A stretch of 64,000 bases of DNA from Streptomyces sp. TLI_053 (GTDB taxonomy: Bacteria; Actinomycetota; Actinomycetes; Streptomycetales; Streptomycetaceae): contig NZ_LT629775.1 in NCBI RefSeq assembly GCF_900105395.1, positions 8,211,501 to 8,275,500 of the forward strand. Direction: 5' to 3'. Of the stretch, positions 23,201 to 31,946 are shown piece by piece (within the stretch, counting starts at the first letter, position 1; each line of letters begins with the position of its first letter). The position numbers and the translations under genes were made by a program. The notes below the pieces were generated by a model. That model saw only the letters and a program-made list of their open reading frames with translations. It searched no databases and was not told where the DNA came from.

Positions 23201-24409
23201 ATGACCGACCGCCGGACCCGCCGCCCGCCCGCCGCCGGTCACCCCGGCTACCTCGGCGCCGCCGCCGCCTTCGCCGTCTGCATGGCGGGCACCACCCTGC
23301 CCACCCCGCTGTACGGGCTTTACCAGGACGAGATCGGCTTCTCCGAACTGATGGTGACGGTGGTGTTCGCCGTCTACGCGTTCGGGGTGATCGGCGTGCT
23401 GCTGCTCGTCGGCAACGTCTCCGACAGCGTCGGCCGCCGCCCCGTCCTGCTCTGCGGACTCGCGCTCGCCGCCGGCAGCGCCGTCGCCTTCCTCGCCGAG
23501 GGCGGCCTGCCGCTGCTCTGCCTGGGACGCCTGCTGTCCGGTCTGTCGGCGGGCCTGTTCACCGGCACCGCCACCGCCTACGTGCTGGAACTGGCCCCGC
23601 CCGACCGCCGGGCCCGGGCCGGCTTCGTCGCGACCGCCGCCAACATGGGCGGCCTCGGCTGCGGTCCGCTGCTGTCCGGCCTGCTCGCCGAGTACGCGCC
23701 GGAGCCGCTCGTCCTGCCGTTCGTCGTGCACCTGGTGCTGCTGGCCGCCTCGTTCGCGGTCACCTGGTTCCTGCCGGAGACCGTCGACGGCGCCCGTCCG
23801 CTGCGCACCGCCCGGCCGCGGCGCCCGTCGCTGCCGCCGGAGGTCCGCGGGGTGTTCGTGCCGGCGGCGATCGCGGCCTTCGCGGGCTTCTCCCTGCTGG
23901 GGGTCTTCACCTCGGTCACCCCGGCCTTCCTGGGGCAGAGTCTGGGCATCCACAACCACGCGGTGGTCGGCCTGATCGTCTTCGCGGCCTTCCTCGCCTC
24001 CACGCTCGGACAACTGCTGGTGCCCCGGCTGGGCTCCGCCCGGGCGATCCCGCTCGGCTGCCTGGTGCTCATCGCGGGCCTCGCGCTGCTGGCCGCCTCG
24101 CTCGCGTGGACGCTCCTCGCCCTGCTGGTGCTCAGCGCCCTGGTCGGCGGCGCCGGGCAGGGCATGGGCCTGCGCGGGGCGGTCGGCGAGATCGCCGGCG
24201 CGGCCCCCGCCGAGCACCGGGGCGGCGCCCTCTCCGCGCTCTTCGTGGTCGCCTACTTCGGCATCTCCGTCCCCGTCATCGGGGTCGGCCTGCTTGCCGA
24301 ACCGCTGGGCCTCGCCGACGCGGGCCTGGTCTTCGCCGCCTGCATGGCCGTCCTCGCCGCCGCCTCCGGTGCCTACCTGCTGCGCCGCGCCCGCGTCCAC
24401 CCGGCCTGA
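23201..24409 (+). CDS. MFS transporter
   Basis: 402 aa with about 12 membrane segments. The loop 2-3 MFS signature is GNVSDSVGRRPVLL. The N-terminus (MTDRRTRRPPAAGHPGYLGA) is short and basic. The family is sugar/drug-type MFS; no substrate can be inferred. It is separated from the RiPP-like operon by ~580 bp and probably has its own promoter, so it is more likely a neighbour than a member. Confidence 0.85.
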   Translation: MTDRRTRRPPAAGHPGYLGAAAAFAVCMAGTTLPTPLYGLYQDEIGFSELMVTVVFAVYAFGVIGVLLLVGNVSDSVGRRPVLLCGLALAAGSAVAFLAEGGLPLLCLGRLLSGLSAGLFTGTATAYVLELAPPDRRARAGFVATAANMGGLGCGPLLSGLLAEYAPEPLVLPFVVHLVLLAASFAVTWFLPETVDGARPLRTARPRRPSLPPEVRGVFVPAAIAAFAGFSLLGVFTSVTPAFLGQSLGIHNHAVVGLIVFAAFLASTLGQLLVPRLGSARAIPLGCLVLIAGLALLAASLAWTLLALLVLSALVGGAGQGMGLRGAVGEIAGAAPAEHRGGALSALFVVAYFGISVPVIGVGLLAEPLGLADAGLVFAACMAVLAAASGAYLLRRARVHPA

Positions 24410-24526
24410 CCCGGCGTCCCGTCAGGTCCGCCACCGCGGGCGCCCGCGCTGCGTCCGCACCGGTCCGGCGCCCGGCCGCGTGGTCGCAGCCCGGTGCCTG
24501 GTTCGTCCCGCTCGAGGGCCGGTGCA

Positions 24527-24532
24527 TAGGGT
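24527..24532 (+). promoter_or_regulatory. -10 box TAGGGT ahead of the oxidoreductase gene
   Basis: TAGGGT lies 39 bp before ATG 24572. A GGAG ribosome site follows at 24562-24565. No strong -35. Confidence 0.4.
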
Positions 24533-24571
24533 GGGGGCGGAAGCTGCCCCCGCGCACCCGTGGAGATCCGG

Positions 24572-25501
24572 ATGAGTTCGAACGCCGCGCCCGACGCCCT
24601 GCTGCCGGTCGGGGTGATCGGCCTCGGGGACATCGCCCAGAAGGCGTACCTGCCGGTCCTGACGGCGCTGCCCGGTCTGGACCTGCGCCTGATGACCCGG
24701 GACGGCGCCAAGCTGGACCGGATCGGCGACACCCACCGGATCCCGGCCGAGCGGCGCTTCACCGACCTCGGGCAGCTCATCGGCAGCGGGATCCGGGCCG
24801 CCTTCGTGCACGCCGCGACCGACCAGCACGTCCCGATCGTGGAGCAGCTGCTGACGGCGGGCGTCGACGTGTACGTGGACAAGCCGCTCGACTACACCCT
24901 CGACGGCTCCCGCCGCCTGGTCGACCTGGCGGACCGCACCGGCCGCTCCCTGATGGTCGGCTTCAACCGGCGGTTCGCGCCGGCCAACGTCCAGGCGAAG
25001 GAACGCCCGCGCGACCTCGTCCTGCTGCGGAAGAACCGCGAGGGCCTGCCCGAGGCGGCGCGCCCGCTGGTCTTCGACGACTTCATCCACGTCGTCGACA
25101 CGCTGCGCTTCCTGGTCCCCGGCGACATCGAGCACGTCGACGTCCGCGCCCGGGTCCGCGAGGGCCTGGTCGAGCACGTGGTCCTCACCCTGGCGGGCGA
25201 GGGCTTCACCGCCCTCGGCATCATGAACCGCATGTCCGGCTCCACCGAGGAGATCCTGGAGGTCTCCGGCGGCGACTCCAAGCGCGAGGTCCACAACCTC
25301 GCCGACGTCGTCGACCACCGCGGCCAGCCCACCGTCCGCCGCCGCGGCGACTGGGTCCCGGTCGCCCGCCAGCGCGGCATCGAACAGGCCGGGCTCACCT
25401 TCCTCGACGCCGTCCGCACCGGCAAGACCCTCGACGCCCACGACGCCCTGCGCACCCACGAGCTCTGCGAACTGATCGTCGAACGCATCGAAGCCCTCTG
25501 A
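24572..25501 (+). CDS. Gfo/Idh/MocA-family oxidoreductase
   Basis: 309 aa NAD(P)-dependent dehydrogenase. ATG 24572 is preferred to GTG 24560 because GGAG sits 6 nt before it. Residues ~12-120 are the Rossmann domain (VGVIGLGDIAQKAYLPVL; AAFVHAATDQH; VYVDKPLDYT with the conserved Lys). Residues ~130-300 are the C-terminal substrate fold (MVGFNRRFAP; DDFIHVVDTLRFLV). It acts on an unknown sugar or related polyol. It stands alone in its direction and could supply sugar chemistry to the glycosyltransferase upstream, but nothing in the sequence demonstrates that. Confidence 0.85.
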   Translation: MSSNAAPDALLPVGVIGLGDIAQKAYLPVLTALPGLDLRLMTRDGAKLDRIGDTHRIPAERRFTDLGQLIGSGIRAAFVHAATDQHVPIVEQLLTAGVDVYVDKPLDYTLDGSRRLVDLADRTGRSLMVGFNRRFAPANVQAKERPRDLVLLRKNREGLPEAARPLVFDDFIHVVDTLRFLVPGDIEHVDVRARVREGLVEHVVLTLAGEGFTALGIMNRMSGSTEEILEVSGGDSKREVHNLADVVDHRGQPTVRRRGDWVPVARQRGIEQAGLTFLDAVRTGKTLDAHDALRTHELCELIVERIEAL

Positions 25502-25896
25502 CACCGAACTCCCCGGCCGCAGGGCCGCACGCCGGACGGCTGCACGAAGCACGGCCGCACGGCCGCACGCCGTTCGACGTCGCAGCCGTACGGGCGAGGG
25601 ATTCGAGGACCGGGCCCGCGCGTCGTCCCGCAGGCCCGGTCCGGCCGGCCCTCCCGTTCCGCCGCCTCCGGCGCACCGCCCCTGCGGCCGACCCGGTGCC
25701 GTCCACGCCGGGAGGCTGAATCGGCCGTCGGCGCCTGCCGCCCTCCCGGGCCCGCTCCTCGGGCGCGGCCACGCCGTCGGCCCGGGACCACGAACCCGGC
25801 ACCATGGCTCCGGTCCGCCCGCGGGACGGTCCCCGGCCGGCCGGCCGGGCGACGGTTTCCGACGGCGCGGGGCACCGGGCCTCGGCCTCGCGCGGT
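25502..25896. other. Gene-free gap between convergent genes
   Basis: About 395 bp between the oxidoreductase and the oppositely oriented epimerase gene. It shows short reiterations of GGCCGCACG near 25520-25570 but no strong hairpin, promoter or supported gene. Open frames crossing it are antisense shadows. Confidence 0.5.
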
Positions 25897-26844
25897 CTAC
25901 CCGGCCGGTCGGGCCGCCGGACGGTCGCGCCACCAGGTGAGGGTGGCGCGGAGCTGGGTGTCCAGGGGGGTGGGGCGGGTGGTGAAGGCGGCTTCCCAGG
26001 CGGCGGCGTCGACGACGAAGGGGTGGTCGAACTGGTAGCGGGTCTCGCGGAGTTCGCGCAGGAGTGGGGTGACGAGGGCGGCCAGGGCGAACACGGTGGG
26101 GTGCAGGCGGCGGACGGGGACGGGGGCGACGCCGGCCTCGGCGGCGAGGAGGTCGACCATCCGGCGGACCGGGACGGCGGGGGCGGTCGGGGCGTGCCAG
26201 GCGCGGCCCCAGGCACGCTCGTCGGTGGCGGCCTCGGCCAGGGTGCGGGCCACGTCGGGGAGGTAGGTCCAGCTGTGCGGGGCGTCGGGGTCGCCGAGGA
26301 CGCTGACCGGCTTGCCGGCCAGCAGTCGCGGGACGACGCGACCGGCCAGGTGGCCGCCGTCGGTCACGCCGGGGCCGAAGAAGTCGGAGGCGCGGACCTC
26401 GACGGCGCGGATGCGGCCCGCCTCGTGGAGGGCGCGGGCCTGCTCCCAGAGCGAGGCCCGGAGGCGCCCCTTGGGGCCGGGGGCGGCGAGCGGGAGGTCC
26501 TCGGTGAGGGGGCCGTCCACCGGGCCGTAGCCGTAGAGGTTGCCGAGCATGACGAGCACGGCGCCGGTGGCCTCGGCGGTGGCGAGGAGGGAGGTGTGCA
26601 GGGGAGGCCAGTCGGCGGTCCAGCGGGGGAGCGGAGGTGCGGCGCAGCTGTGGATCGCGGCGGCTCCCCGTGCGGCCTCGGTCAGTCGCGCGGTGTCGGT
26701 GGCGTCCAGGGCGAGGTGTTCGATCCCGGGCTCGGTCGGCCGCCCGGACCGGGTGACCACCCGTACCGTGTGGCCCTGCTCGGCCAGCAGTCGCGCCGTG
26801 GCCGCTCCGGCCGGTCCGTGTCCGACGATCACATGAAGACTCAC
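25897..26844 (-). CDS. NAD-dependent epimerase/dehydratase family protein
   Basis: About 315 aa extended SDR. The start is placed at GTG 26844 (VSLHVIVGHGPAGAATARLL) because TATGGT at 26851-26856 would drive a leaderless transcript 6 nt before it; GTG 26850 is also possible. The nucleotide motif is GHGPAGAATARLLAE; later blocks are VMLGNLYGYGPVDGPLTED, RASDFFGPGV and SWTYLPDVART. The catalytic YxxxK is not obvious, so it may be an atypical or non-catalytic NAD(P)-binding protein. Function unknown. Confidence 0.75.
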   Translation of the reverse strand: MSLHVIVGHGPAGAATARLLAEQGHTVRVVTRSGRPTEPGIEHLALDATDTARLTEAARGAAAIHSCAAPPLPRWTADWPPLHTSLLATAEATGAVLVMLGNLYGYGPVDGPLTEDLPLAAPGPKGRLRASLWEQARALHEAGRIRAVEVRASDFFGPGVTDGGHLAGRVVPRLLAGKPVSVLGDPDAPHSWTYLPDVARTLAEAATDERAWGRAWHAPTAPAVPVRRMVDLLAAEAGVAPVPVRRLHPTVFALAALVTPLLRELRETRYQFDHPFVVDAAAWEAAFTTRPTPLDTQLRATLTWWRDRPAARPAG

Positions 26845-26906
26845 CGTCACACCATAGAGGGGCCGGACCAGCGGGAACGCGGTCGGGGTGGGCACGGTGG
26901 GGTGGG

Positions 26907-26942
26907 CGCGCGGCCCGGACCCGGTACGGGCCGGGCCGCGCG
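26907..26942 (-). terminator. Hairpin after the small secreted protein gene
   Basis: CGCGCGGCCCGG (26907-26918) and its exact complement CCGGGCCGCGCG (26931-26942) form a 12-bp stem around a 12-nt loop, about 20 bp past the stop of the gene ending at 26962. Confidence 0.7.
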
Positions 26943-26961
26943 GGTGGGACCGGACGGGGCG

Positions 26962-27414
26962 TCAGCAGGGCACGAAGGCCGAGACCGTCGCCGTCGAGGG
27001 CGGCCAACCGCCGTTGTTGACGCTGAAGCTGGAAGTCACCGTGTTGCCGCAGGGCACGGTGAGCAGCAGGTCGCCGACGGTGGCGCCGCCGGGCGGGACC
27101 AGTGCGGTCAGGTTGAGGGGCGGCTGCGGCGGGAGCGCGGGGGTGGAGCCGGTGATGGTGAAACCGACGTTCTGGGCGACCCAGGCCGGGTCGGTGGTGG
27201 CGACCTGGCCGTAGAGGCGGACGTTGGTGCCGCTGACCTCGATACAGGCACGGGTGCGCAGGAAGCCGGGGGCGCCCGGGGTGCCGCAGGTGACGGTGCC
27301 GGTGGGCCCGACCGGGCCCACCGGACCGGTGGCGGTGGCGGTGGGGGCCAGGCCGACGGTCAGCGCGGCGAGGCCGGCGGCGCCCGCCAGGGCGGCGGTG
27401 GTGAGGCGGTTCAT
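26962..27414 (-). CDS. Small secreted protein, 150 aa
   Basis: ATG 27414 follows a GGGAGGGA ribosome site. Residues 1-28 are a Sec signal peptide (MNRLTTAALAGAAGLAALTV, cleavage after ATA). The mature part has two Cys pairs (TVTCGTP, RACIEV, VPCGNT, AFVPC at the very end) and looks beta-rich (VSGTNVRLYGQVATTDPAWV). No catalytic motif is seen. It is probably an exported structural or binding protein stabilised by disulfides. A 14-bp palindrome lies about 50 bp upstream. Confidence 0.75.
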   Translation of the reverse strand: MNRLTTAALAGAAGLAALTVGLAPTATATGPVGPVGPTGTVTCGTPGAPGFLRTRACIEVSGTNVRLYGQVATTDPAWVAQNVGFTITGSTPALPPQPPLNLTALVPPGGATVGDLLLTVPCGNTVTSSFSVNNGGWPPSTATVSAFVPC

Positions 27415-27465
27415 GGAGCGGTTCCCTCCCTCGTGCGGCGCGCCGGTGAAGTCCGGTGCGCACAC

Positions 27466-27479
27466 TGTGACATGTCACA
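27466..27479. promoter_or_regulatory. TGTGACATGTCACA palindrome
   Basis: Perfect 14-bp palindrome upstream of the secreted-protein gene. It resembles a CRP/FNR half-site pair (TGTGA/TCACA) but with a 4-bp rather than 6-bp spacer, so the cognate regulator is uncertain. Confidence 0.5.
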
Positions 27480-27632
27480 TTCCTTGGGGGGATCTTTGCA
27501 TTCCGAATGACGGCCCGTCAGTACCCGGGCGGGTGCGGGCCGGTTCTGACCGGTGGACGCGGCGGTTTGGCCGGAACGAAGTGACATGCACCGCTTCGTG
27601 GGCGACGGAACGGAGGCGGGGGGCAACGCGGA

Positions 27633-27672
27633 AGGCCCGGTCGATGCTCCCCGGGGAGCACCGACCGGGCCT
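27633..27672 (-). terminator. Terminator hairpin of the carboxypeptidase gene
   Basis: AGGCCCGGTCG.TGCTCCCC at 27633-27652 pairs with 27653-27672, with one mismatch and no loop. It lies 29 bp beyond the stop of the M14 gene. Confidence 0.75.
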
Positions 27673-27700
27673 GTGGTCGTCAATCGGTCCTACCGGTGGT

Positions 27701-29068
27701 TCAGTTGGCGATCCCGCAGTACTGCTGCTGCTTGCCGATGGCCCGGTAGACGCAGTCGGCGGTCTCCAGCAGTCGCAGCACCGCCTCCCGGTTGCGGCTG
27801 GTCTCGCGCCCGATCACCTCGTCCGGCGGGTAGAAGCCGCTGCTGCCGTTCGGCCCGGGGTACATCTCGAAGGTGTAGGCGAACACCCGCTGGGCGCCCC
27901 ACAGCCAGTCGTCGATCGAGCCGTCGGTGATGTAGAGGTCGCTCGACTGCTCCGGCGTGTAGCCGTTGGTGGAGGCCATCGAGCGGCCGAGGGTGGCGAA
28001 GGTGTTGTACTCGTCGGCGGTCATGCCGGTGGTGGTGTTGGCGGTGGTCCAGCCGAACGGCCAGAGCACCAGCTCGCTGTAGGTGTGGAAGTCGATCGCC
28101 GCGGTGATCTGCTGCTTGCCGCCGACCACCCGGGTGCGGACGAAGTCGGCGACCACCTTGGTCTCCTTGGCGGACTCCGCCGCGCTGCCCCGGTAGGTCT
28201 CGCTGGAGGTGGAGCCGGAGGAGCCGCCGCAGCATCCCCACTTGTAGTTCCAGTTGCGGTTGAGGTCGGTGCCGACGCTGCTGCTGCCGGTGTTCGGCTG
28301 CCGGTCCTTGCGCCAACTGCGGTAGCGGCCGGTGGCGATGTCGTACTCGCCGCCGTCCGGGTTGAGGTCCGGGACCACCCAGATCTCCCGGTTGTTCACG
28401 ACGTTGGCGATCCTGCTGTCCGTGGCGTACTTGTCGCCGAGTTCGTGCAGCAGGTAGAGCGACATCTCGACGGTGAGGTGCTCGCGGGCGTGCTGGTGGG
28501 CGGTGAAGAGCACCTCGGGTTCGTTCTCGTCGGTGCCGACGTTGTCGCTGATCTTGACGGCGACGATCGGCCGGCCCTCGTACGAGGTGCCGATGACCCG
28601 CTTGCTCATGATGTCGGGGTGCGCGGCCACGACGGCGTCGATGTCGGCGGCGGCCTCCGCGTAGTTGTGGTACCCGGAGTCGGCGGACGGGAAGTCGTAC
28701 AGCGCGGCGCCGGACTCGGCCTGCCCGCCGGGCCCGTCGCCGTAGCGGGGGCCCGGCAGCGGGACGGGGGACCAGCCGAGCGCCCGCAGCCGGGCGGTCT
28801 CGGCGGCGGTGGCCGTGACCGTCACCGAGTCGGCCCGGACGGCGTCGACCGAGGCCCCGGTGGCGGCGACGGCGGTGCGTTCGGCGACGGTGCGCGGGCC
28901 GTCCAGGCGGTACTGCCGGACGCTGTCGGCGTCGCCGGCCGAGGCGACGGAGTCCGGCTGGACGGCGGCGGCCGGGGTGACGGCCTGGATGCTGAGCGGG
29001 GTGGTGAGGGCGAGCGCCAGCAGGACGGCGGTGGCCGTGGCGGGCTTCCCTCGGCGGGGCAGTCGCAT
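27701..29068 (-). CDS. Secreted M14 zinc carboxypeptidase
   Basis: 455 aa; ATG 29068 after a CAGGAGGACAG ribosome site. A signal peptide (residues 1-~35, ATATAVLLALALTTPLSIQA) and a propeptide precede the peptidase domain, which starts around residue 125 (ADSGYHNYAEAAADIDAVVA). Zinc ligands are in TAHQHAREHLT (HxxE) and DFHTYSE; the general-base Glu is in TFEMYPG. The insert KWGCCGGSSGSTSSETY and the terminal CVYRAIGKQQQYCGIAN are typical of streptomycete enzymes like the S. griseus carboxypeptidase. It removes C-terminal residues from peptides outside the cell, for nutrition. Confidence 0.92.
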   Translation of the reverse strand: MRLPRRGKPATATAVLLALALTTPLSIQAVTPAAAVQPDSVASAGDADSVRQYRLDGPRTVAERTAVAATGASVDAVRADSVTVTATAAETARLRALGWSPVPLPGPRYGDGPGGQAESGAALYDFPSADSGYHNYAEAAADIDAVVAAHPDIMSKRVIGTSYEGRPIVAVKISDNVGTDENEPEVLFTAHQHAREHLTVEMSLYLLHELGDKYATDSRIANVVNNREIWVVPDLNPDGGEYDIATGRYRSWRKDRQPNTGSSSVGTDLNRNWNYKWGCCGGSSGSTSSETYRGSAAESAKETKVVADFVRTRVVGGKQQITAAIDFHTYSELVLWPFGWTTANTTTGMTADEYNTFATLGRSMASTNGYTPEQSSDLYITDGSIDDWLWGAQRVFAYTFEMYPGPNGSSGFYPPDEVIGRETSRNREAVLRLLETADCVYRAIGKQQQYCGIAN

Positions 29069-29204
29069 GACTGTCCTCCTGTGGGGGGTCCGTAGGGACG
29101 GAACGTTGGAGGAGATGCGGCGCCGCGAGCTTGATGGTGCGTCAATGTCATGCTTTCGTCAAGGAGTTGGGGAAGCGAGGGCGCGGGCGGGGGCTCGCGG
29201 GCGG

Positions 29205-29495
29205 TCAGGAGCGGGAGCCCGCCGCCGACCCGATGGTCACCACCCGCGCCCAGTCGGGGGGTTCCGTCCGCCGGTACTCGGTGCTGTCCTCGCTCCACCG
29301 GCCGGGCCGGCCGAACAGGCCCACCACCGTCCGGCAGAACGGCTTCGCGGACGGCCACGGTGTCTGACCGTCCGTCAGAACGACCACGACGTCCGGCCGG
29401 GGCCAGGTCCGCAGGGCGGTGGCGAACCCCTGCCGGAGGTCCGTCCCGCCGCCGCCGACCAGCAGCCCCGTCGCCCCGCCCGCACGGTCCGTCAG
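29205..29495 (-). pseudogene. C-terminal remnant of a vWA-like (DUF2201-type) metallopeptidase-associated protein
   Basis: A 96-residue frame contains the conserved end of a vWA-like domain: LVGGGGTDLRQGFATALRTW, PDVVVVLTDGQTPWP, VVTIGS. No start codon, ribosome site or N-terminal ~400 residues exist: upstream, this frame passes into the out-of-frame tail of the next gene. The intact family pairs with a MoxR ATPase gene, which is absent. I read it as a deletion remnant abutting the gene that stops at 29492. Confidence 0.6.
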
Positions 29496-30277
29496 GCGCC
29501 CCGGTGGCCGGTGCGGGGAAGCCGTTCGGTCTCCGCCCGGGCCCGGGCCGCGGCGCCTTCGTCGGCCTGCGGGAGGCGTTGGGTCTCCGCCCGGGCCCGG
29601 GCTTCCGTTCCTGCCCCGACCCGGGTTTCCGCTCCTGCCGCGGCCGGGGTTTCCGTTCCCGCAGAGGCTCCCGGCGGGGCCGTTTCGTCCGCGAGCAGCG
29701 GGATCCCGTTCCGCAGGGTCACCGCGCCCGGGAGGTCGTACCTGCGGCTGCGCTGGACGATCTTCTCCCGGTTCACGGTGAGCGTCCCGGTGACGGTGCA
29801 ACTGCCGGCGCGCAGCGCCACCAGGCGGGCCTGGCGGACCACCGCGACGATGCCCGCCAGCTCGATGACGAGCGTCAGCTCCATCCGGACCGAGCCGACC
29901 GGAGCGCCGTCGACGAGCAGATCGACTCGCGGGCTGTTGGTCGAGGTGATGCGGTGGTCGACGAGTGCCACCACCTCCTCCGACGCGGGATCGGCCCGGG
30001 TGCGTCGGGCGGCCGCGGTCAGGGCGGTGTACCGGGACCAGCCGGCGGCGGCGAAACCGAACAGGTCGCGCCCGAGCTGGCGGTCCAGCGCGGTGGCCAC
30101 CTCGCGCTCGACGGCCTGCCCGGCCGCACCGGTCAGCCGGGGGATTCCGTGCAGCAGGGCACCGACGGTGTCCCGCGCGTGCAGGGACGCGGTGAGCGGT
30201 TCGACGGCGCTGCCGGGCGCGGCCCCGAACAGCAGGTCGCGGGCGGTGGCCGGATCGGTCAGGGCGGGGGTGCTCAT
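29492..30277 (-). CDS. Hypothetical protein, 261 aa
   Basis: ATG 30277 overlaps the stop of the upstream gene (ATGA). Residues ~1-185 are an ordered, mixed helical and strand region (RDLLFGAAPGSAVEPLTASL; DHRITSTNSPRVDLLVDGAP; VRMELTLVIELAGIVAVVRQ; VNREKIVQRSRRYDLPGAV). The last ~65 residues are low-complexity Ala/Glu/Thr repeats (GAETRVGAGTEARARAETQ). No signal peptide. The translational overlap with the surface-protein gene suggests a joint function; I do not recognise the family. Confidence 0.65.
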   Translation of the reverse strand: MSTPALTDPATARDLLFGAAPGSAVEPLTASLHARDTVGALLHGIPRLTGAAGQAVEREVATALDRQLGRDLFGFAAAGWSRYTALTAAARRTRADPASEEVVALVDHRITSTNSPRVDLLVDGAPVGSVRMELTLVIELAGIVAVVRQARLVALRAGSCTVTGTLTVNREKIVQRSRRYDLPGAVTLRNGIPLLADETAPPGASAGTETPAAAGAETRVGAGTEARARAETQRLPQADEGAAARARAETERLPRTGHRGA

Positions 30278-31761
30278 TGCTCCTCCGTTTCCTCGCGGGC
30301 GACGGCGGGCGGGCCCCCGGCGGGTGGGCTCCCGGCGGGCCGCTCGACGTGCGTCCGGTCGCCCGCCGCCCCCTCGCCCGCTGCCTCCTGGCCCGGTGTC
30401 CCCCTGCCCGGCGTCTCCTCGACGCGGTGCGTGCCCGGGTCCGGGCGCGGCTCCAGCCGGACGGTCAGGCCGGGACCGGCCGGGTCGGCGGCCTCCTCGA
30501 CCCGCGGTCGCGGCGGCTCACCGGCCACCGGGGCGACGGAGACGTGCGCGGACGCCCAGCTCGGCCCCCGGCGGCGGCCGAGCACGTAGGTGCCCGCGAG
30601 GGCGGTGAGCAGCACGGCGCCGCCCGCCGTCGGGCCGACCACCAGCGCCGTCGGTGACGCGTCGCCGGACCCGCTCCCCGACCCGCCGCCGGTCTCCGCG
30701 GACAGGACCTCGAAGTCCGTCCGACCGTCCGCCTCCGGGTGGGCCGGGCAGACCGCCCGCAGGTGGTAGCGGCCGGGCCTGGCGTCGTCCGCGATCCGGG
30801 TGGTCACGGTGAACCCGCCGCCGGAGCCGGTGCCGACGTGCTCCCACACCACGCCGTTCCAGGTCAGCTCGGCCTCCCCGCCCCGGCAGGCGTAGCCGCT
30901 CCCGGTGAGCACCACCGGCTGCCCCGGCCGCGCGGCGCCCGGCTCCACCCGCAGTGCGGCTCCCGCGCCCGCCCTGCCGTTCGACGTGCCGGCGGGGCCG
31001 CCGGCCGGCGCCTTGTCGGACGGCCCGGTCAGCGGTCCCGCCGGAGCACCGCTCCCCGGGGCCGCGAGGACGGTGAACGCCGCGCTGGTCGCGTGGTCCG
31101 TGGACGGTTCGCAGGCGGCCGCCACCGGGTGGGCGCCCGGCGGCGCGTCCGGGGGAGCGGTGAGCCGCTGCTCGAAGGTCCCGTCGGGCGCCGCGACCCG
31201 GCCGAGTTCCCGCTGCTCCCAGCGCAGCACGACGGGCTCACCGGCGGGGCAGGCGAATCCGCTCCCGTGGGCGACGAAGGTCCGGCCGGGGGTGCCGCTC
31301 GCCGGGTCGAGGGTGAGGACCCCCGGTGCGGCGGGGTCGACGGTGAACGTCGCGGAGGCCGTCAGGTCGAACGGGCCGCGGAGGCCCTGGGCCTCGGGCG
31401 CCCGGAGGTTGGGCCGGGGGAAGACCCGGCAGGAGGCCGTGACCCGGTGCGGAGCAGGGCGGGCGCTCGCGGGCACGGTGAACGACGCATGGATGCTGCC
31501 GTCCGCGCCGATCGGGCCGGTGCCCAGGTCGGTGCCGGTGTCCCACCGTAAGCGCACGGACTTCGTGTCGGGGAGGCAGTCGCCGAAGCCCGCCCCATCG
31601 ATCGTCACGCCGGTTCCCGCCGCGCCGTGCCCGGGGTTCAGCCGGAGCGAGGTGTCCGCGCCCGCCGCCGGTGCGAGCAGCACCGACGCCGCCGCGACCA
31701 CGGACGCCAGCAGCGCCGGGACCACGGCCCGGCCCGCCGGCCGTCCGGTTCCTCTCGGCAT
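30274..31761 (-). CDS. Secreted, membrane-anchored multi-domain protein with Ig/IPT-like repeats
   Basis: 495 aa. ATG 31761 gives a signal peptide (AVVPALLASVVAAASVLLAP). Three related beta-sandwich-like modules follow (LNPGHGAAGTGVTIDGAGFG; LDPASGTPGRTFVAHGSGFA; VEPGAARPGQPVVLTGSGYA), each with a Cys pair and FTV strand ends. After a Gly/Ser linker there is one membrane segment (TAGGAVLLTALAGTYVLG) and a ~90-residue Pro/Glu-rich cytoplasmic tail. It should sit in the membrane with the repeats outside. The first module has the shape of IPT/TIG folds. It overlaps the following gene by 4 bp. Role unknown; adhesion or sensing is possible. Confidence 0.75.
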   Translation of the reverse strand: MPRGTGRPAGRAVVPALLASVVAAASVLLAPAAGADTSLRLNPGHGAAGTGVTIDGAGFGDCLPDTKSVRLRWDTGTDLGTGPIGADGSIHASFTVPASARPAPHRVTASCRVFPRPNLRAPEAQGLRGPFDLTASATFTVDPAAPGVLTLDPASGTPGRTFVAHGSGFACPAGEPVVLRWEQRELGRVAAPDGTFEQRLTAPPDAPPGAHPVAAACEPSTDHATSAAFTVLAAPGSGAPAGPLTGPSDKAPAGGPAGTSNGRAGAGAALRVEPGAARPGQPVVLTGSGYACRGGEAELTWNGVVWEHVGTGSGGGFTVTTRIADDARPGRYHLRAVCPAHPEADGRTDFEVLSAETGGGSGSGSGDASPTALVVGPTAGGAVLLTALAGTYVLGRRRGPSWASAHVSVAPVAGEPPRPRVEEAADPAGPGLTVRLEPRPDPGTHRVEETPGRGTPGQEAAGEGAAGDRTHVERPAGSPPAGGPPAVAREETEEQ

Positions 31762-31946
31762 CGCCGACCGTCCTTCTGCGAACCTTCTCCCATCATCCCC
31801 CGGCCCCGCCCCCGGCACCATGCCCGGGCGGGGTAGTGCCCGGGCGGGGCTGCCGCAGTGGCGGGCGGGCCCGGCGCGCGGAGCCGCCCGACCGGAGCGT
31901 CCGACACGGAGATCCGCCCTACCGGTGCCCGGCGCGCCGCGCCGCC

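Noticed and set aside
24422..27478. 1018-codon open frame on the minus strand
   Set aside because: It is a shadow: it runs through the oxidoreductase, the gap and the epimerase in the wrong frame, is Arg/Pro/His low complexity and has no ribosome site.
27466..27479. Canonical CRP binding site
   Set aside because: The half-sites are separated by 4 bp rather than the 6 bp required, so only a generic palindrome is reported.
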